Positions 53,105-62,741 are shown, numbered from the stretch's first letter. The stretch: 64,000 bases of DNA from Paracoccaceae bacterium (GCA_002709505.1 PARB01000106.1:1-64000); one strand, 5' to 3'. The notes: generated by a model not told the origin, from the sequence alone. A program made the numbers and translations.

Positions 53105-54115
53105 TCAGCCCGCGCCGGACGCTTCGGTAAGGTCCTCGCCGGCGAAATGGCAGGCGCACAGCCGGCCATTGCCTTGCGCGCCCGTGCCTCCCGCTCCCGA
53201 CGCTGGCGCAAGCGGCGGCTCCTCATGGCGGCATTTTTCGCGCACGGCGTAGCAACGCGGATGAAACAGGCAGCCCTCGGGCCGGAAGGCGAGATTGGGC
53301 ACATCGCCCGTGAGCACGATGCGCCTCGCGGAGCCCGGGGCGGCGGCCGCGCTGCCGGGGAGTTTCGGGATCGCCGACATCAGCGCGCGGGTATAGGGGT
53401 GCATCGGCGCGCGGAAGAGATCCTCGGCCGGGGCGGTTTCGACAAACTTGCCAAAATACATCACCGCGATGCGGTCGCTGACATGGCGCACCACCGACAG
53501 GTCGTGGCTGATGAAGATCATCGACAGGCCGAGCTCGCGGCGCAGCTCCGCGAAAAGATTGATGATCTGCGACTGGATCGACACGTCGAGCGCGGAGACC
53601 GCCTCGTCGGCGACGAGAATGCGCGGCGACAGGGCGAGCGCGCGGGCGATGGCGATGCGCTGCCGCTGCCCGCCGGAGAATTCATGCGGAAGACGCGAGG
53701 CCGCCGTCTGCGGCAGGCCAACAAGATCGAGCAGCTCGCGCACCCGCGCCGCGCGGTCCGGCCGGCCATGCACGACCAGCGGCTCGCCGACGATGGTCGC
53801 CACGCTGTGGCGCGGGTTGAGCGAGCCGAAGGGATCCTGGAACACCATCTGGATCTCGGCGCGCGCGGCCTTGAGCGCCTTGCCCTTCAGCCCGGCGAGA
53901 TCCGTGCCGCGAAAGCGGATTTCGCCGGACGTCGGGCGCGCAAGCCGCATGATGGTGCGCCCAAGCGTGCTCTTGCCGCAGCCAGATTCCCCGACCACGC
54001 CAAGCACCTCGCCCTCCGCCAGGTCGAAGCTGATGCCGTCGAGCGCCAGCACCTTTCCGGCCGCACCCGCAGGGTAATGCTTGACCAAATCGACGACGGA
54101 CAGAAGCGGGGTCAT
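53105..54115 (-). CDS. ABC transporter ATPase, DppF/OppF-type
   Basis: 336 residues: Walker A GESGCGKST, FQDPFGSLNPR at the Q-loop, signature FSGGQRQR and an Asp-Glu Walker B (LVADEAVSALD). The C-terminal extension has the oligopeptide-transporter motif with Cys residues (CLFHPRCYAVREKCRHEEPP), a likely iron-sulfur site. It overlaps the partner ATPase by 4 nt and serves the binding protein and permeases at 55331-58720. Confidence 0.92.
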   Translation of the reverse strand: MTPLLSVVDLVKHYPAGAAGKVLALDGISFDLAEGEVLGVVGESGCGKSTLGRTIMRLARPTSGEIRFRGTDLAGLKGKALKAARAEIQMVFQDPFGSLNPRHSVATIVGEPLVVHGRPDRAARVRELLDLVGLPQTAASRLPHEFSGGQRQRIAIARALALSPRILVADEAVSALDVSIQSQIINLFAELRRELGLSMIFISHDLSVVRHVSDRIAVMYFGKFVETAPAEDLFRAPMHPYTRALMSAIPKLPGSAAAAPGSARRIVLTGDVPNLAFRPEGCLFHPRCYAVREKCRHEEPPLAPASGAGGTGAQGNGRLCACHFAGEDLTEASGAG

Positions 54116-55056
54116 GAGGCCGGGTTCCAGCACATGGCGAAATGGTCTCCCGTGCCGGCGCGCGGCGGTTTTGCCCCGGCGCAATCGGGCAGCGCGGCCG
54201 AACAGCGTTTGGCGAAGGCACAGCCCGGCGGGCGCTCTCCGGGCGGCGGCACCGTGCCGGTGATCGCGGGAAGCAGCGCGCCCGGCGCGTTGGCGGCGGG
54301 GATCGTGCGCAAAAGTGCCTCGGTGTAGCGGTGCCGCGGGGTGCGGAACACATCCGTGACCGGCCCCTGCTCGACGATGCGTCCGGCATACATCACCGCC
54401 ACCGTGTCGCAGGTCTCGGCGACGACCCCGAGATCGTGGGTCACGAGAATGCAGGCCATGCCGAAGCGGGTGCGCATCTCGCCGATCAGGTCGAGAATCT
54501 GCGCCTGGATGGTGACGTCGAGCGCCGTGGTCGGCTCGTCCGCGATGAGAAGCGACGGCTCGCAGGCGAGCGCCATGGCGATCATCACCCGCTGGCGCTG
54601 CCCGCCCGACAACTGGTGCGGATACTTGCGGCGCTGGTCCCTGCCGCCCGCCAGCCCCACGAGCGCAAGCAACCGGTCGACCTCGTCGGCCTGCTCCGCG
54701 CCGTCCAGGCCGCGGTGAAGCGACAGGCCCTCGCCGATCTGGTCGCCGATGGTCATCACCGGATTGAGCGAGGTCATTGGCTCCTGAAAGATCATCGAGA
54801 TGTCGTTGCCGCGCACCGCGTTCATCTCGTCGTCGCCGAGGCGGGCGATGTCACGGCCGTTGAACAGGATCCGCCCGCGAGTGACGCGCACGGCCTGGCT
54901 CGGCAGGAGACCCAGAACCGAAAGCGCTGTGATCGTCTTGCCGCAGCCGGATTCGCCCACAAGGCCCAGCATCTCGCCGTCGCCGACGGCGAGGTCGATG
55001 CCGTCGACCAGAACGCCGGACCCCGCCTCCAGACACAAGTCCTCGATCCTCAGCAC
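54112..55056 (-). CDS. ABC transporter ATPase, DppD/OppD-type
   Basis: 314 residues: GESGCGKTI Walker [12 protein letters not shown], signature LSGGQRQR and [12 protein letters not shown]. The C-terminal Cys cluster ([16 protein letters not shown]) is typical of the peptide/opine family. I use the GTG at 55056 ([10 protein letters not shown]), which follows a GGGGGG stretch; an open frame continues to 55368 but runs into the divergent promoter region. It forms an operon with the DppF-type gene and diverges from the binding protein gene. Confidence 0.88.
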   Translation of the reverse strand: MLRIEDLCLEAGSGVLVDGIDLAVGDGEMLGLVGESGCGKTITALSVLGLLPSQAVRVTRGRILFNGRDIARLGDDEMNAVRGNDISMIFQEPMTSLNPVMTIGDQIGEGLSLHRGLDGAEQADEVDRLLALVGLAGGRDQRRKYPHQLSGGQRQRVMIAMALACEPSLLIADEPTTALDVTIQAQILDLIGEMRTRFGMACILVTHDLGVVAETCDTVAVMYAGRIVEQGPVTDVFRTPRHRYTEALLRTIPAANAPGALLPAITGTVPPPGERPPGCAFAKRCSAALPDCAGAKPPRAGTGDHFAMCWNPAS

Positions 55057-55233
55057 ACGCGCCCCCCGAAACGCCAGGGCCGCAGCCCCGCACACGGCAC
55101 AGCCTGCGCAGGCAATGGCGCGCTCCGCAACCGGAGTGTCACGCCCCGCGATTTTGTCTGATAGGATCGATTTTCTGCGATTGCCGACACGCCGGACTTG
55201 TCCTTTACTGGTACCCTCAAAACCGCGAACATC

Positions 55234-55262
55234 TTGTAAATGGTATTTAGGTGGACTAGCAT
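55234..55262 (+). promoter_or_regulatory. Possible sigma-70-type promoter of the binding-protein gene
   Basis: TTGTAA (55234-55239), a 17-nt spacer and TAGCAT (55257-55262) lie about 70 nt before the start, in the AT-rich part of the 274-bp divergent gap. No clear palindrome like that of murQ-murA was seen here. Confidence 0.35.
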
Positions 55263-55330
55263 AACAGCCTAAGCTCGACACCGGCAAGGCGGGCATTCCA
55301 GAATTGTATCTAGAGGGGAGTTTGGGGTTC

Positions 55331-56839
55331 ATGGACAGTCTGCGCAAATCCTTCATCGCAACCAGCACCGCGCTCGCGTTCGGCCTGTCCGTCGCGGCTC
55401 ACGCGGCCCCGCTGGAGGTCGCCGTCGACAGCTCGCCGTCCGGTCTCGATCCGCATATCGTGACCGCCTTCTCCTCCTTCCAGATCATCGACGGAACGAT
55501 CTACGAAGGGCTGACGGCGCTCGACCCGGACCTCAACATCGTGCCCGGTCTTGCCAGCGCCTGGGAGATTTCCGAGGACAAGAAGACCTACACGTTCACC
55601 CTGCGCGAGGGCGTGACCTTCCACAGCGGCGGGGCGATGACCTCCGCCGACGTGGCCGCCAGCCTCAAGCGCGTGATGGATGAAGCAACCGGCTCGCCGC
55701 TCGCCAGCCGCCTTGCCGCGATCGACACCATCGAGACGCCGGACGACACCACCGTCGTCGTCAAGCTCAAGGCGCCGTCGGCACCGCTCCTGTCCTCGCT
55801 GACCACCATCGCCATCGTCCCGGCGAAATACGCCGGCGACACCGAGACGCTGCAGCGCGCCCCGGACGGAACCGGCGCGTTCAAATTCGTCGAATGGCAG
55901 CCGAATGTCGCCATCCGCCTGGAGGCGAACGACGGCTACTGGCAGGACGGCCTGCCGAAGCTCGAGGGCGTCAACTTCAACATCGTGCCGGAAGCGGCGA
56001 CCCGCCAGGTCGGCCTGACGAGCGGGCAATACCACATGCTGCCCAACACCGACGCGGTGACGGCGCTGCAGATGCAGTCGCAGCCGAACATCAAGCTGCA
56101 GGACACGCTGGAGCTGGCCTATTCGCTGACCGGCCTGAATGTCACCCGGCCGCCGCTCGACAATGCGAAGGTGCGCGAGGCGCTCAACTACGCGATCAAC
56201 CGCGACGACCTGGTGCAGGCGGCGCTCTTCGGCGCGGGCGTGCCCGGCGGACCGCTGTCGCCGGCGCTCAAGGGCTTCGCAACCCCGACCGACGAGCTGG
56301 CCTGTTTCACCCCCGATCCGGAAAAGGCCAAGGCACTGCTCGCCGAGGCCGGCGTGACCACCCCGATCGAGCTTGAGCTTCTGGTCCTGCCGCGCGACGA
56401 CACCAAGGCGATGGCGCAGGTCATCCAGCAGCAGCTCGCCGCGATCGGCGTCAACCTGACGCTGGACATTCCCGAGATCGGCCAGTTCGTGCAGGACTGG
56501 CGCAATTCCGAGTTCGACATGTTCGTGTCGCTGAACTCGGGAACGATCGAGCCGGACGACTATTTCTACCGCACCTTCCGCACCGGCGGCTCGACCAATG
56601 TGTTCAAATATTCCAACCCCGAGCTCGACGCGCTGCTCGACGCGGGACGCGAGGAAACCGCCGTCGAGGGACGTCGCGACATCTACAAGAAGGTGCAGGC
56701 GACGCTCGCCTGCGACGGACCGGTGCTGTTCCTCGCCTACGGGCAGCTCTACACCGCGATGCGCGAGGCGGTGGAGGGATACCAGATCTATCCCAATCGC
56801 TCGCTCGGATCGCTGAAGTCCGTCACGCTCGGCAACTGA
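55331..56839 (+). CDS. ABC transporter substrate-binding protein, peptide/amino-sugar family (SBP type 5)
   Basis: 502 residues. The signal peptide (SFIATSTALAFGLSVAAHA) leads into a DppA/OppA-like fold: SGLDPHIVTAFSSFQI, IYEGLTALDPDLNIVPGLA, and VREALNYAINRDDLVQAAL. Such proteins bind di- or oligopeptides, muropeptides or disaccharides in the periplasm. Near murQ, nagA and the kinase a muropeptide or amino-sugar disaccharide is likely, but the ligand cannot be read from sequence. Confidence 0.88.
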   Translation: MDSLRKSFIATSTALAFGLSVAAHAAPLEVAVDSSPSGLDPHIVTAFSSFQIIDGTIYEGLTALDPDLNIVPGLASAWEISEDKKTYTFTLREGVTFHSGGAMTSADVAASLKRVMDEATGSPLASRLAAIDTIETPDDTTVVVKLKAPSAPLLSSLTTIAIVPAKYAGDTETLQRAPDGTGAFKFVEWQPNVAIRLEANDGYWQDGLPKLEGVNFNIVPEAATRQVGLTSGQYHMLPNTDAVTALQMQSQPNIKLQDTLELAYSLTGLNVTRPPLDNAKVREALNYAINRDDLVQAALFGAGVPGGPLSPALKGFATPTDELACFTPDPEKAKALLAEAGVTTPIELELLVLPRDDTKAMAQVIQQQLAAIGVNLTLDIPEIGQFVQDWRNSEFDMFVSLNSGTIEPDDYFYRTFRTGGSTNVFKYSNPELDALLDAGREETAVEGRRDIYKKVQATLACDGPVLFLAYGQLYTAMREAVEGYQIYPNRSLGSLKSVTLGN

Positions 56840-56858
56840 CCGATCTGAAACCGCGGAT

Positions 56859-56881
56859 CCGGCGGCGGCAGCCGCCGCCGG
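56859..56881 (+). repeat. Stem-loop between binding-protein and permease genes
   Basis: An 11-bp perfect inverted repeat (CCGGCGGCGGC with its complement) around a single A, 20 bp after the stop. Stem-loops at this place often protect the binding-protein mRNA and lower expression of the permeases. No T-run. Confidence 0.55.
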
Positions 56882-56909
56882 TCTCCCGCGCCGAACGGAT
56901 TGCCCGGCC

Positions 56910-57863
56910 ATGGTGTTTCTCAGACGGCTTCGCGGACGCCTCATCGACCTCGCCTTCGTGATCGCGGGCGTCTCGGTGCTGGTCTTCGGCTTCATCCGGA
57001 TGATCCCGGGCGACGCGGTCGCGATCATGCTGGGCGCCAATGCGGAAGTGACGCCCGAGCGGATCGCTGCGGTGCGCACCCGCCTCGGGCTCGACCTTCC
57101 GATCCACGAACAATATGTCGCCTGGCTGTCCGACGTGCTGCGCGGCGACTTCGGCGTCTCGATCTGGACCGGCAAGCCGGTGATCGACGAGATCGCCGCC
57201 CATGTCTGGCCGACGCTGCAGCTGACGCTGCTGGCGCTTGCCACCGCCGTGATCCTCGCCATTCCGCTCGGCATCCTGATGGCCCGGCTGCGCGGACGGC
57301 GCGGCGAGGCGCTGGTGCAGGCCGGCTCCGTGGTCGGCCTCACCGTCCCGCCCTTCTGGCTCGGCATCATCATGATCCTGACGCTGTCGGCCGTCGCGCC
57401 GGGTGTGCAGATGCTCGGCTATGTGCCGTTCTCGCAGGATCCGCTCGGCAATCTGGCGCGGCTGATCCTGCCGGCCATCGCGCTCAGCCTGCCGATCATG
57501 GCAAACCTTGCCCGCCTGCTGCGCTCCACATTGCTTGAGGCGATGCAGCAGGACTATATCCGCACCGCGCGGGCCAAGGGCGTGCCGGCCCGGCGGGTGC
57601 TCTACCGCCACGCCTTGCGCAATGCGCTGATCCCCTTCATCACCAGCGTCGGCATCATGGCCGGCTACCTGCTCGGCGGCGCCATCGTGATCGAACAGGT
57701 CTTCGCCATTCCGGGCCTCGGCCGGCTGATCCTGGGCGCCATCGCGGAGCGCAACTATCCGCTGATCCAGGCGACGATCCTGCTGGTGACCTGCAGCTTC
57801 GTCTTCGTCAATTTCGCCGTCGACGTCGTCTATGCGCTGATCGACCCGAGGATTTCGGAATGA
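56910..57863 (+). CDS. ABC transporter permease, DppB-type
   Basis: 317 residues, six membrane helices with a large periplasmic loop (about 30-95) after the first. The EAA loop reads YIRTARAKGVPARRVLYRHA. GAIVIEQVFAIPGLGRLI is the family signature. It overlaps the DppC-type gene by 4 nt. Confidence 0.92.
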   Translation: MVFLRRLRGRLIDLAFVIAGVSVLVFGFIRMIPGDAVAIMLGANAEVTPERIAAVRTRLGLDLPIHEQYVAWLSDVLRGDFGVSIWTGKPVIDEIAAHVWPTLQLTLLALATAVILAIPLGILMARLRGRRGEALVQAGSVVGLTVPPFWLGIIMILTLSAVAPGVQMLGYVPFSQDPLGNLARLILPAIALSLPIMANLARLLRSTLLEAMQQDYIRTARAKGVPARRVLYRHALRNALIPFITSVGIMAGYLLGGAIVIEQVFAIPGLGRLILGAIAERNYPLIQATILLVTCSFVFVNFAVDVVYALIDPRISE

Positions 57864-58720
57864 GCGCCCCGGCAAGCCCCCCGCAGGCGCAAGCCCGCAG
57901 CAGGCGCAGGCCTGTCCTGTCGCTCTATTCCGTCGCGCTGACGATGATCATCCTCCTCGTTCTGGTCGCGCTCGCCGCGCCGCTGATCGCGCCCTACGAC
58001 CCGCTGGGGCAGGACATCCTGCAGCGGCTCAAGGGACCGTCCGCCGCCCATTGGCTCGGCACCGACCAGCTCGGCCGCGACGTTCTCTCGCGGATCATCT
58101 ACGGCTTGCGCTCCTCGCTCTCGATTTCGGCGAGCGCCGTCTTCGTCGCCTTTCTCGGCGGCAGCGTGCTCGGCCTGCTGGCGGCCTACTACCGGGGCTG
58201 GACCGAACGGATCATCATGCGGCTGATGGACGTGCTCTTCGCCTTCCCGGTGATGCTGCTCGCCATTGGCGTCATCGCGGTGATGGGCCCGGGCGCGGTG
58301 CCCACGGCGGCTGCCATCGCCATCGTCTACACGCCGATCTTCGCCCGCCTGTTGCGCGGTCCGGCGCTCGTGGTGGCCGAGAGCGATTTCGTCCTGAGCG
58401 CGCGGTCCATCGGCGCCTCGGACCTGCGCATCATCCTGCACCACATCCTGCCCAATCTCGTCAGCGTCATCCTGGTGCAGTTCAGCCTGCTGCTGTCGTC
58501 GGCGATCCTGGTGGAGGCGTCGCTGTCGTTTCTGGGCCTCGGCACCCAGCCGCCGACGCCCTCGCTCGGCATGATGCTGTCGGAGGGCCGCAATTTCCTG
58601 TTTCTCGCCCCCTGGGCCGCCATTTTTTCCGGTGTGGCAATCCTGATCGTCGCCTTCGCGCTGAACCTTTTCGGCGATGCGCTGCGCGACGATCTCGACC
58701 CGAGGCTGCGCCAATCCTGA
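57860..58720 (+). CDS. ABC transporter permease, DppC-type
   Basis: 286 residues. A typical N-terminal segment with APLIAPYDPLGQD, then HWLGTDQLGRDVLSRIIYGL, a EAA-like loop (LSARSIGASDLRIILHHI) and EASLSFLGLGTQPPTPSLG mark the DppC/OppC family. It is the last gene of the transporter operon. The ubiquitin-like gene follows after only 48 bp on the same strand. Confidence 0.92.
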   Translation: MSAPASPPQAQARSRRRPVLSLYSVALTMIILLVLVALAAPLIAPYDPLGQDILQRLKGPSAAHWLGTDQLGRDVLSRIIYGLRSSLSISASAVFVAFLGGSVLGLLAAYYRGWTERIIMRLMDVLFAFPVMLLAIGVIAVMGPGAVPTAAAIAIVYTPIFARLLRGPALVVAESDFVLSARSIGASDLRIILHHILPNLVSVILVQFSLLLSSAILVEASLSFLGLGTQPPTPSLGMMLSEGRNFLFLAPWAAIFSGVAILIVAFALNLFGDALRDDLDPRLRQS

Positions 58721-58768
58721 CCGACGCCCGAGCCTGCCCCGGGGCCGGGCGAACAGGGAGAGCTTGCG

Positions 58769-59005
58769 ATGGACGACCGACGCGAAATCACCATCAACCG
58801 CCGCCGATTCGACCGGGACGGCGGCGTCGAACCGACGATGACCGCCGACGATCTCGCCGCACTTGCCGGGATCCCGGCGCAAAACGCCATCGTCGAGCGG
58901 GAGACCGGACCGCGCACCTATGAAGCGCTTGAGCGGGGCGCAGCACTTCCCATGCGCTCGGGCATGCATTTCCTCGTGACCCGCAAGTTTGTCATGGGCG
59001 GCTAG
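58769..59005 (+). CDS. Small ubiquitin-like protein (multiubiquitin-like domain) ending in Gly-Gly
   Basis: 78 residues. The order EITINRRRF, MTADDLAALAGIPAQNAIV, GAALPMRSGMHFLV resembles one repeat of the bacterial multiubiquitin family, and the protein ends KFVMGG, a tail that could be adenylated by an E1. GGGAGAG precedes the ATG. The next gene, 27 bp on, encodes an E1-like protein, so the two probably act as a modifier and its activator. No E2 or JAMM peptidase gene is in view. Length and composition are otherwise unremarkable; function unknown. Confidence 0.65.
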   Translation: MDDRREITINRRRFDRDGGVEPTMTADDLAALAGIPAQNAIVERETGPRTYEALERGAALPMRSGMHFLVTRKFVMGG

Positions 59006-59032
59006 CCCGTCGCATCCGCACTGGAGGCCCGA

Positions 59033-60391
59033 ATGCACCCCCGCGACGAGATCGCAAGGACCCTGCTGCGCCTTGGCAAGACCGAGTTCGACATGCTCAG
59101 CGCCGACGCGCTGCCCGGTTCCCCGGCCCACGACTGGACGGCGACGCTTGCCGCGACGCGCGCGCAGGGCGCAAGCGTGTGGACCGTGCGCCCGCTCCAT
59201 CTTGGACTGCCCGACGCGGCAGAGGGGACCAGAGCCGAAATCCGCACACTGGCAATCGAAAGCGAAGACGCCTTTCGCGCCGCCCTCGACGCGTGGAACG
59301 CTGCGGCGGATGCCAACGACGACGGCAGCGGGGTTCGCCTGCTGATCGGCATCGCGCCGCAGGGGCCGCCGGAAATCGCCGCGCGCTGGCGCAGGTCCGA
59401 CGGCTGGCGCGAGATCGACCGCGTGTTCCTCGAGGGCCAGCCCGGCGCCCGCCTTTGGAAGGATGGCACGCCGCCGCCGCCGGACGACCTGCCGCCCGAG
59501 AGGGTCGCGCGGTTCACCAGTTCCTTCGGCGTCGAGGCCTATCAAAAGCTCAGACGCTCCACCGCTGTCGTGATCGGCGCCGGCGGCACCGGATCGGTCG
59601 CGATCCCGATGCTGGCGCGCGCCGGCGTCGGCAAGATCGTCATCGTCGATTCTGATCTGATCAGTCCGTCGAACCTGGAGCGCACCCACGCAAGCTTCCC
59701 TGAACACATCGAAACGCCGACGCTGAAGGCGGCTCTTGCCCGCGACCACGTGCGCCGCATCGATCCGGATATCGAGGTGATCGCCTTCGACGGACGGCTG
59801 CCGCAACGCGCCATCGTGGAGCAAGTCGCGCAGGCGGACGTGCTGCTCGGCTGCACCGATCAGCACACCAGCCGGCTGGTGCTCAGCGACATGGCGCGGC
59901 GCTATCTGGTGCCAGCCATCGATTGCGGCGGGCTGATCGAAGGGGCGAACGGCCTCGTCACCGGGCAGATCATCCAGCTCGTGCTGTTTCGCCCCCACGA
60001 TCCCTGCCCGCGCTGCCGGGGCATGGTCGACGACATGCGCATGCGACAGGAGCTGATGTCGCCGGAGGAGCGACAGGCGCTGATCGACGCCGCCGGCAAC
60101 CACGCACCGCCGCCGGAAGCGCATGAGATCCCGCAGATCGACACGGTCGGCTATATCACCACGGTGAGCGGCACGCTGGCGGCAGGCTATGCCATCGGCT
60201 GGCTGACGGGGCGGTTCGACCCGCCGTTCGAACGCATGCAGATGAACCTCATCGCCGAATGTCTCGACGTGACCGACCGGCCGCAGCCGGTGGACGAGGC
60301 CTGCACCTGCCAGGACGAACGCGGACTGGGGGATGCCGGAGAGCTGCCCTTCGCCATCCCGGCGCATTGGGGCGCGGTGCGCCGCCTGTAG
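59033..60391 (+). CDS. E1-like ThiF-family adenylyltransferase with N-terminal extension
   Basis: 452 residues. Residues about 185-400 are a ThiF/MoeB Rossmann fold: VVIGAGGTGSVAIPML, the Asp in VDSDLI, SNLERT with the catalytic Arg, and GCTDQHTSR with the Mg-binding Asp. PCPRC is one zinc pair; the second is only CTC in the C-terminal tail. The first 180 residues match nothing I can name with confidence; their end (WREIDRVFLEG) faintly resembles JAB-linked E1 proteins, but the metal ligands are absent. A GGAGG site precedes the ATG. It should activate the Gly-Gly tail of the preceding ubiquitin-like protein. Confidence 0.78.
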   Translation: MHPRDEIARTLLRLGKTEFDMLSADALPGSPAHDWTATLAATRAQGASVWTVRPLHLGLPDAAEGTRAEIRTLAIESEDAFRAALDAWNAAADANDDGSGVRLLIGIAPQGPPEIAARWRRSDGWREIDRVFLEGQPGARLWKDGTPPPPDDLPPERVARFTSSFGVEAYQKLRRSTAVVIGAGGTGSVAIPMLARAGVGKIVIVDSDLISPSNLERTHASFPEHIETPTLKAALARDHVRRIDPDIEVIAFDGRLPQRAIVEQVAQADVLLGCTDQHTSRLVLSDMARRYLVPAIDCGGLIEGANGLVTGQIIQLVLFRPHDPCPRCRGMVDDMRMRQELMSPEERQALIDAAGNHAPPPEAHEIPQIDTVGYITTVSGTLAAGYAIGWLTGRFDPPFERMQMNLIAECLDVTDRPQPVDEACTCQDERGLGDAGELPFAIPAHWGAVRRL

Positions 60392-60403
60392 GCGAACCGC
60401 AGA

Positions 60404-61411
60404 TCAGTCCGCCTCGAAGCACCTGCGCAGATACGCGAGGGAGCGCGCCTGCGCCCGGTTGTCGCGATGGCTTTCGCCCGCGCCCGGCTCGACTTCAAGC
60501 ACCAGATGCGTCGTCGCGTTTTGCCCCAAACGCTGCGGAAGCGACGCCCAGGGGAGGTTTCCGGACCCGACCTCAAGGCCTTCCGTAATCAGCGCATCGA
60601 GCGGGATCTCGGGCGGACATGCGGCGGGGTCGGGATAGAAAAGACTGTCGCTGACATGCAGCCACGGCATCTCGCCATCGACGAAATCGAAGGGATGAAG
60701 CCGCTCGCAGCGCTCAAGGTCCTCCTCAAGCACGGCGGAAAACCGGGGATCGTCCTTCGCCGCTGCCGGATGCGCCCGGCGCCAGTTGAACAGGTTGGAC
60801 GACAGCGTCGCATGAGCGGTGTCGACGAAGGGCGCGACATTCCTGAGCCCTTCGGCCGCGACGAAGGCGCGAAACGCGGCGATCTCCCAGGGGAAGAAAT
60901 GATCGAGCGGGCCGGCGAGAAACGACAGGCCGTCGCGCGGCAAAAGCGAATAATGGCCGACGTTTTCCACCAGCAGCAGGATCTCCGGCGCCAGACGGGC
61001 CAGCCGCGCGATTTCCGCGTTGAAGCCGGCGGTTGCCTCGGGCCGGTTCGCCCGTTGCGGGGCGTCGCCGTAGACAAGCCCCCAGTAGCGATGGATCACG
61101 ACGCGTCCCGCCCCCGCGTCGGCGGCAAACCGCAGGGCATCCTCCACCTGATCGGCGTCGAAGTCCTGCTCCGTCACCCTTGCGACCTTCTGCAAGGGCA
61201 CGTGCACGGTGAGATCGAGCGGGCCGTGGGCCTGGCGCAGCCGGTCGAGGTTTTCCAGGCATTTGCGCCTGGTCGCCGCGTCCTCCAGATCGCGCGGGCC
61301 GAAGGTGTGCAGCTCGAGCACGACCGGAAGTCCGGCCGCCCGCAGCGCAATCGCCCGGTCGGCAAGCTGGGCTGCGTCCATCACGGCGGCCTTCAAGGCG
61401 TAGTGCGGCAT
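60404..61411 (-). CDS. Xylose isomerase-like TIM-barrel protein
   Basis: 335 residues with the alternating pattern of an AP-endonuclease-2/xylose-isomerase barrel: VVLELHTFG, LTVHVPLQK, VVIHRYWG, LLLVENVGHYS, APFVDTAHA and LVLEVEPG at successive strand ends, giving Glu, His and Asp residues suited to a metal site. The exact reaction is unknown; isomerase, epimerase or endonuclease-like lyase are all possible. I use the ATG at 61411. It follows the CoA-transferase gene on the same strand after 75 bp and converges on the E1 gene with 12 bp between. Confidence 0.7.
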   Translation of the reverse strand: MPHYALKAAVMDAAQLADRAIALRAAGLPVVLELHTFGPRDLEDAATRRKCLENLDRLRQAHGPLDLTVHVPLQKVARVTEQDFDADQVEDALRFAADAGAGRVVIHRYWGLVYGDAPQRANRPEATAGFNAEIARLARLAPEILLLVENVGHYSLLPRDGLSFLAGPLDHFFPWEIAAFRAFVAAEGLRNVAPFVDTAHATLSSNLFNWRRAHPAAAKDDPRFSAVLEEDLERCERLHPFDFVDGEMPWLHVSDSLFYPDPAACPPEIPLDALITEGLEVGSGNLPWASLPQRLGQNATTHLVLEVEPGAGESHRDNRAQARSLAYLRRCFEAD

Positions 61412-61456
61412 GAGGGCGGGTCTCCAGTGGGCGCGCCTCCCGCTTGGGCGGGGGAT

Positions 61457-61476
61457 CTCAGTCTCTCTATACTGAG
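61457..61476. promoter_or_regulatory. Inverted repeat between the CaiB-type and TIM-barrel genes
   Basis: CTCAGT and ACTGAG flank an 8-bp centre in the 75-bp gap. It could be an operator or an RNA hairpin; no T-run follows. Confidence 0.35.
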
Positions 61477-61486
61477 GCACTGCGCG

Positions 61487-62680
61487 TCACAGACAATCCG
61501 TTTCCTGGATGGCGGCAAATTCCTCGTCACCGATGCCGAGCCAGTCGCCCAGAACCTCGCGGGTATGCGCGCCCAGCGCCGGCGGGCCGCGATGAACGCC
61601 GGGCGGCGTCGCCGACATCTTGATCGCCGAGGCCGGCACGGGGACCGTGCCGCCGGCTGGATGGGGCACCTCGACGATCTGTGCGCGATGGGCGAGATGG
61701 GGATTTTCCACGACATCGGCAATGCTTGCGACCGGCTCGCAGGGAACGCCGACCGCATGCAGCGCGGTCAGGATTTCCTCGGCGTCATGTTTCAGGCCCC
61801 AGGCGTCGATGATCGCCTCAAGCTCGGCGACATTGGCGTTGCGGGCGAAGAAGGTTGAGAAGCGGTCGTCACCCGAAAGCTCGGGCATGCCCATCGCCTC
61901 GCAGAAGCGCACGAAATGATGGTCATTGCCGGCGACGACATAGACCCATTTGTCGTCGCGGCTCTTGAAGCAATGCGAGGGCGAGAGATAGCGATCGCGG
62001 TTACCGAGCCGCGTCTGCTCGGTCCCGAAGAGCTTCGATTCGCCGATGGCCGTCGTCAGCATCGACAAGGCACTGTCCATCAGCGTCGCCTCGACCACCT
62101 GCCCTTTGCCGGTGTCCTGCCGCGCCTGCAGGGCGGCGAGCGCCGCGATGCTGGCGTAAAGCGCGGTGGAATAATCGGCGACGAAAACGCCGGCCATGGT
62201 CGGCGCGCCCCCGGCCGGGCCGGTCAGCGTCATGATGCCGCTATGCGCCTGGGCGGCGCCATCAAAACAGGGATGGGAGGCCATCGGCCCGTCCTGACCG
62301 AAGCCGGAAACGCGCACGAGGATGAGCCCCGGATTTTCCTCCGACAGAACATCGTAGCCGCAGCCCATCTTCTCCAGCGTACCGGGGCGAAAATTCTCGA
62401 TCAGGATGTCGGCCTTGGCCGCGAGCCGGCGCAACAGCGCCTGACCGTCGGGATTGCGGAAATCGAGGGTCAGGCTGCGCTTGTTGCGGTTCGCGCCCAT
62501 GAAGAACAGCGTCTCGCCGTCAACCATCTCGCCGACCCGGCGCCCCTCCTCGCCGCCGTCGGCACGCTCCACCTTCACGACATCCGCACCAAGATCTCCA
62601 AAGACCTGGCCACAGAATGGCCCAGCAATATACCTGGATAAATCAAGTACTTTTATATTACTTAGGGATTTATTTTGCAT
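61487..62680 (-). CDS. CaiB/BaiF class III CoA transferase
   Basis: 397 residues, normal for the family. It begins IKVLDLSRYIAGPFCGQVFGDLGADVVKVE, given here in two overlapping parts of the conserved start (residues 9-38), and has ENFRPGTLEKMG, VSGFGQDGP and the catalytic Asp in GVFVADYSTALYA. It moves CoA between carboxylic acids. The N-terminal codons (Met-Gln-Asn-Lys) are AT-rich. It diverges from the MoaD-like gene across a 61-bp gap. The substrate is unknown. Confidence 0.88.
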   Translation of the reverse strand: MQNKSLSNIKVLDLSRYIAGPFCGQVFGDLGADVVKVERADGGEEGRRVGEMVDGETLFFMGANRNKRSLTLDFRNPDGQALLRRLAAKADILIENFRPGTLEKMGCGYDVLSEENPGLILVRVSGFGQDGPMASHPCFDGAAQAHSGIMTLTGPAGGAPTMAGVFVADYSTALYASIAALAALQARQDTGKGQVVEATLMDSALSMLTTAIGESKLFGTEQTRLGNRDRYLSPSHCFKSRDDKWVYVVAGNDHHFVRFCEAMGMPELSGDDRFSTFFARNANVAELEAIIDAWGLKHDAEEILTALHAVGVPCEPVASIADVVENPHLAHRAQIVEVPHPAGGTVPVPASAIKMSATPPGVHRGPPALGAHTREVLGDWLGIGDEEFAAIQETDCL

Positions 62681-62741
62681 ATCACTGTTTTCTTTCGTCG
62701 GGCTTTAAAGTACAATTTCCCGAAATTCAGGAGGATTTGCG

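Noticed and set aside
57830-60367. Long minus-strand open frame opposite the permease, ubiquitin-like and E1 genes
   Set aside because: Low-complexity Asp/His/Arg-rich translation with no motif, opposite three supported genes.
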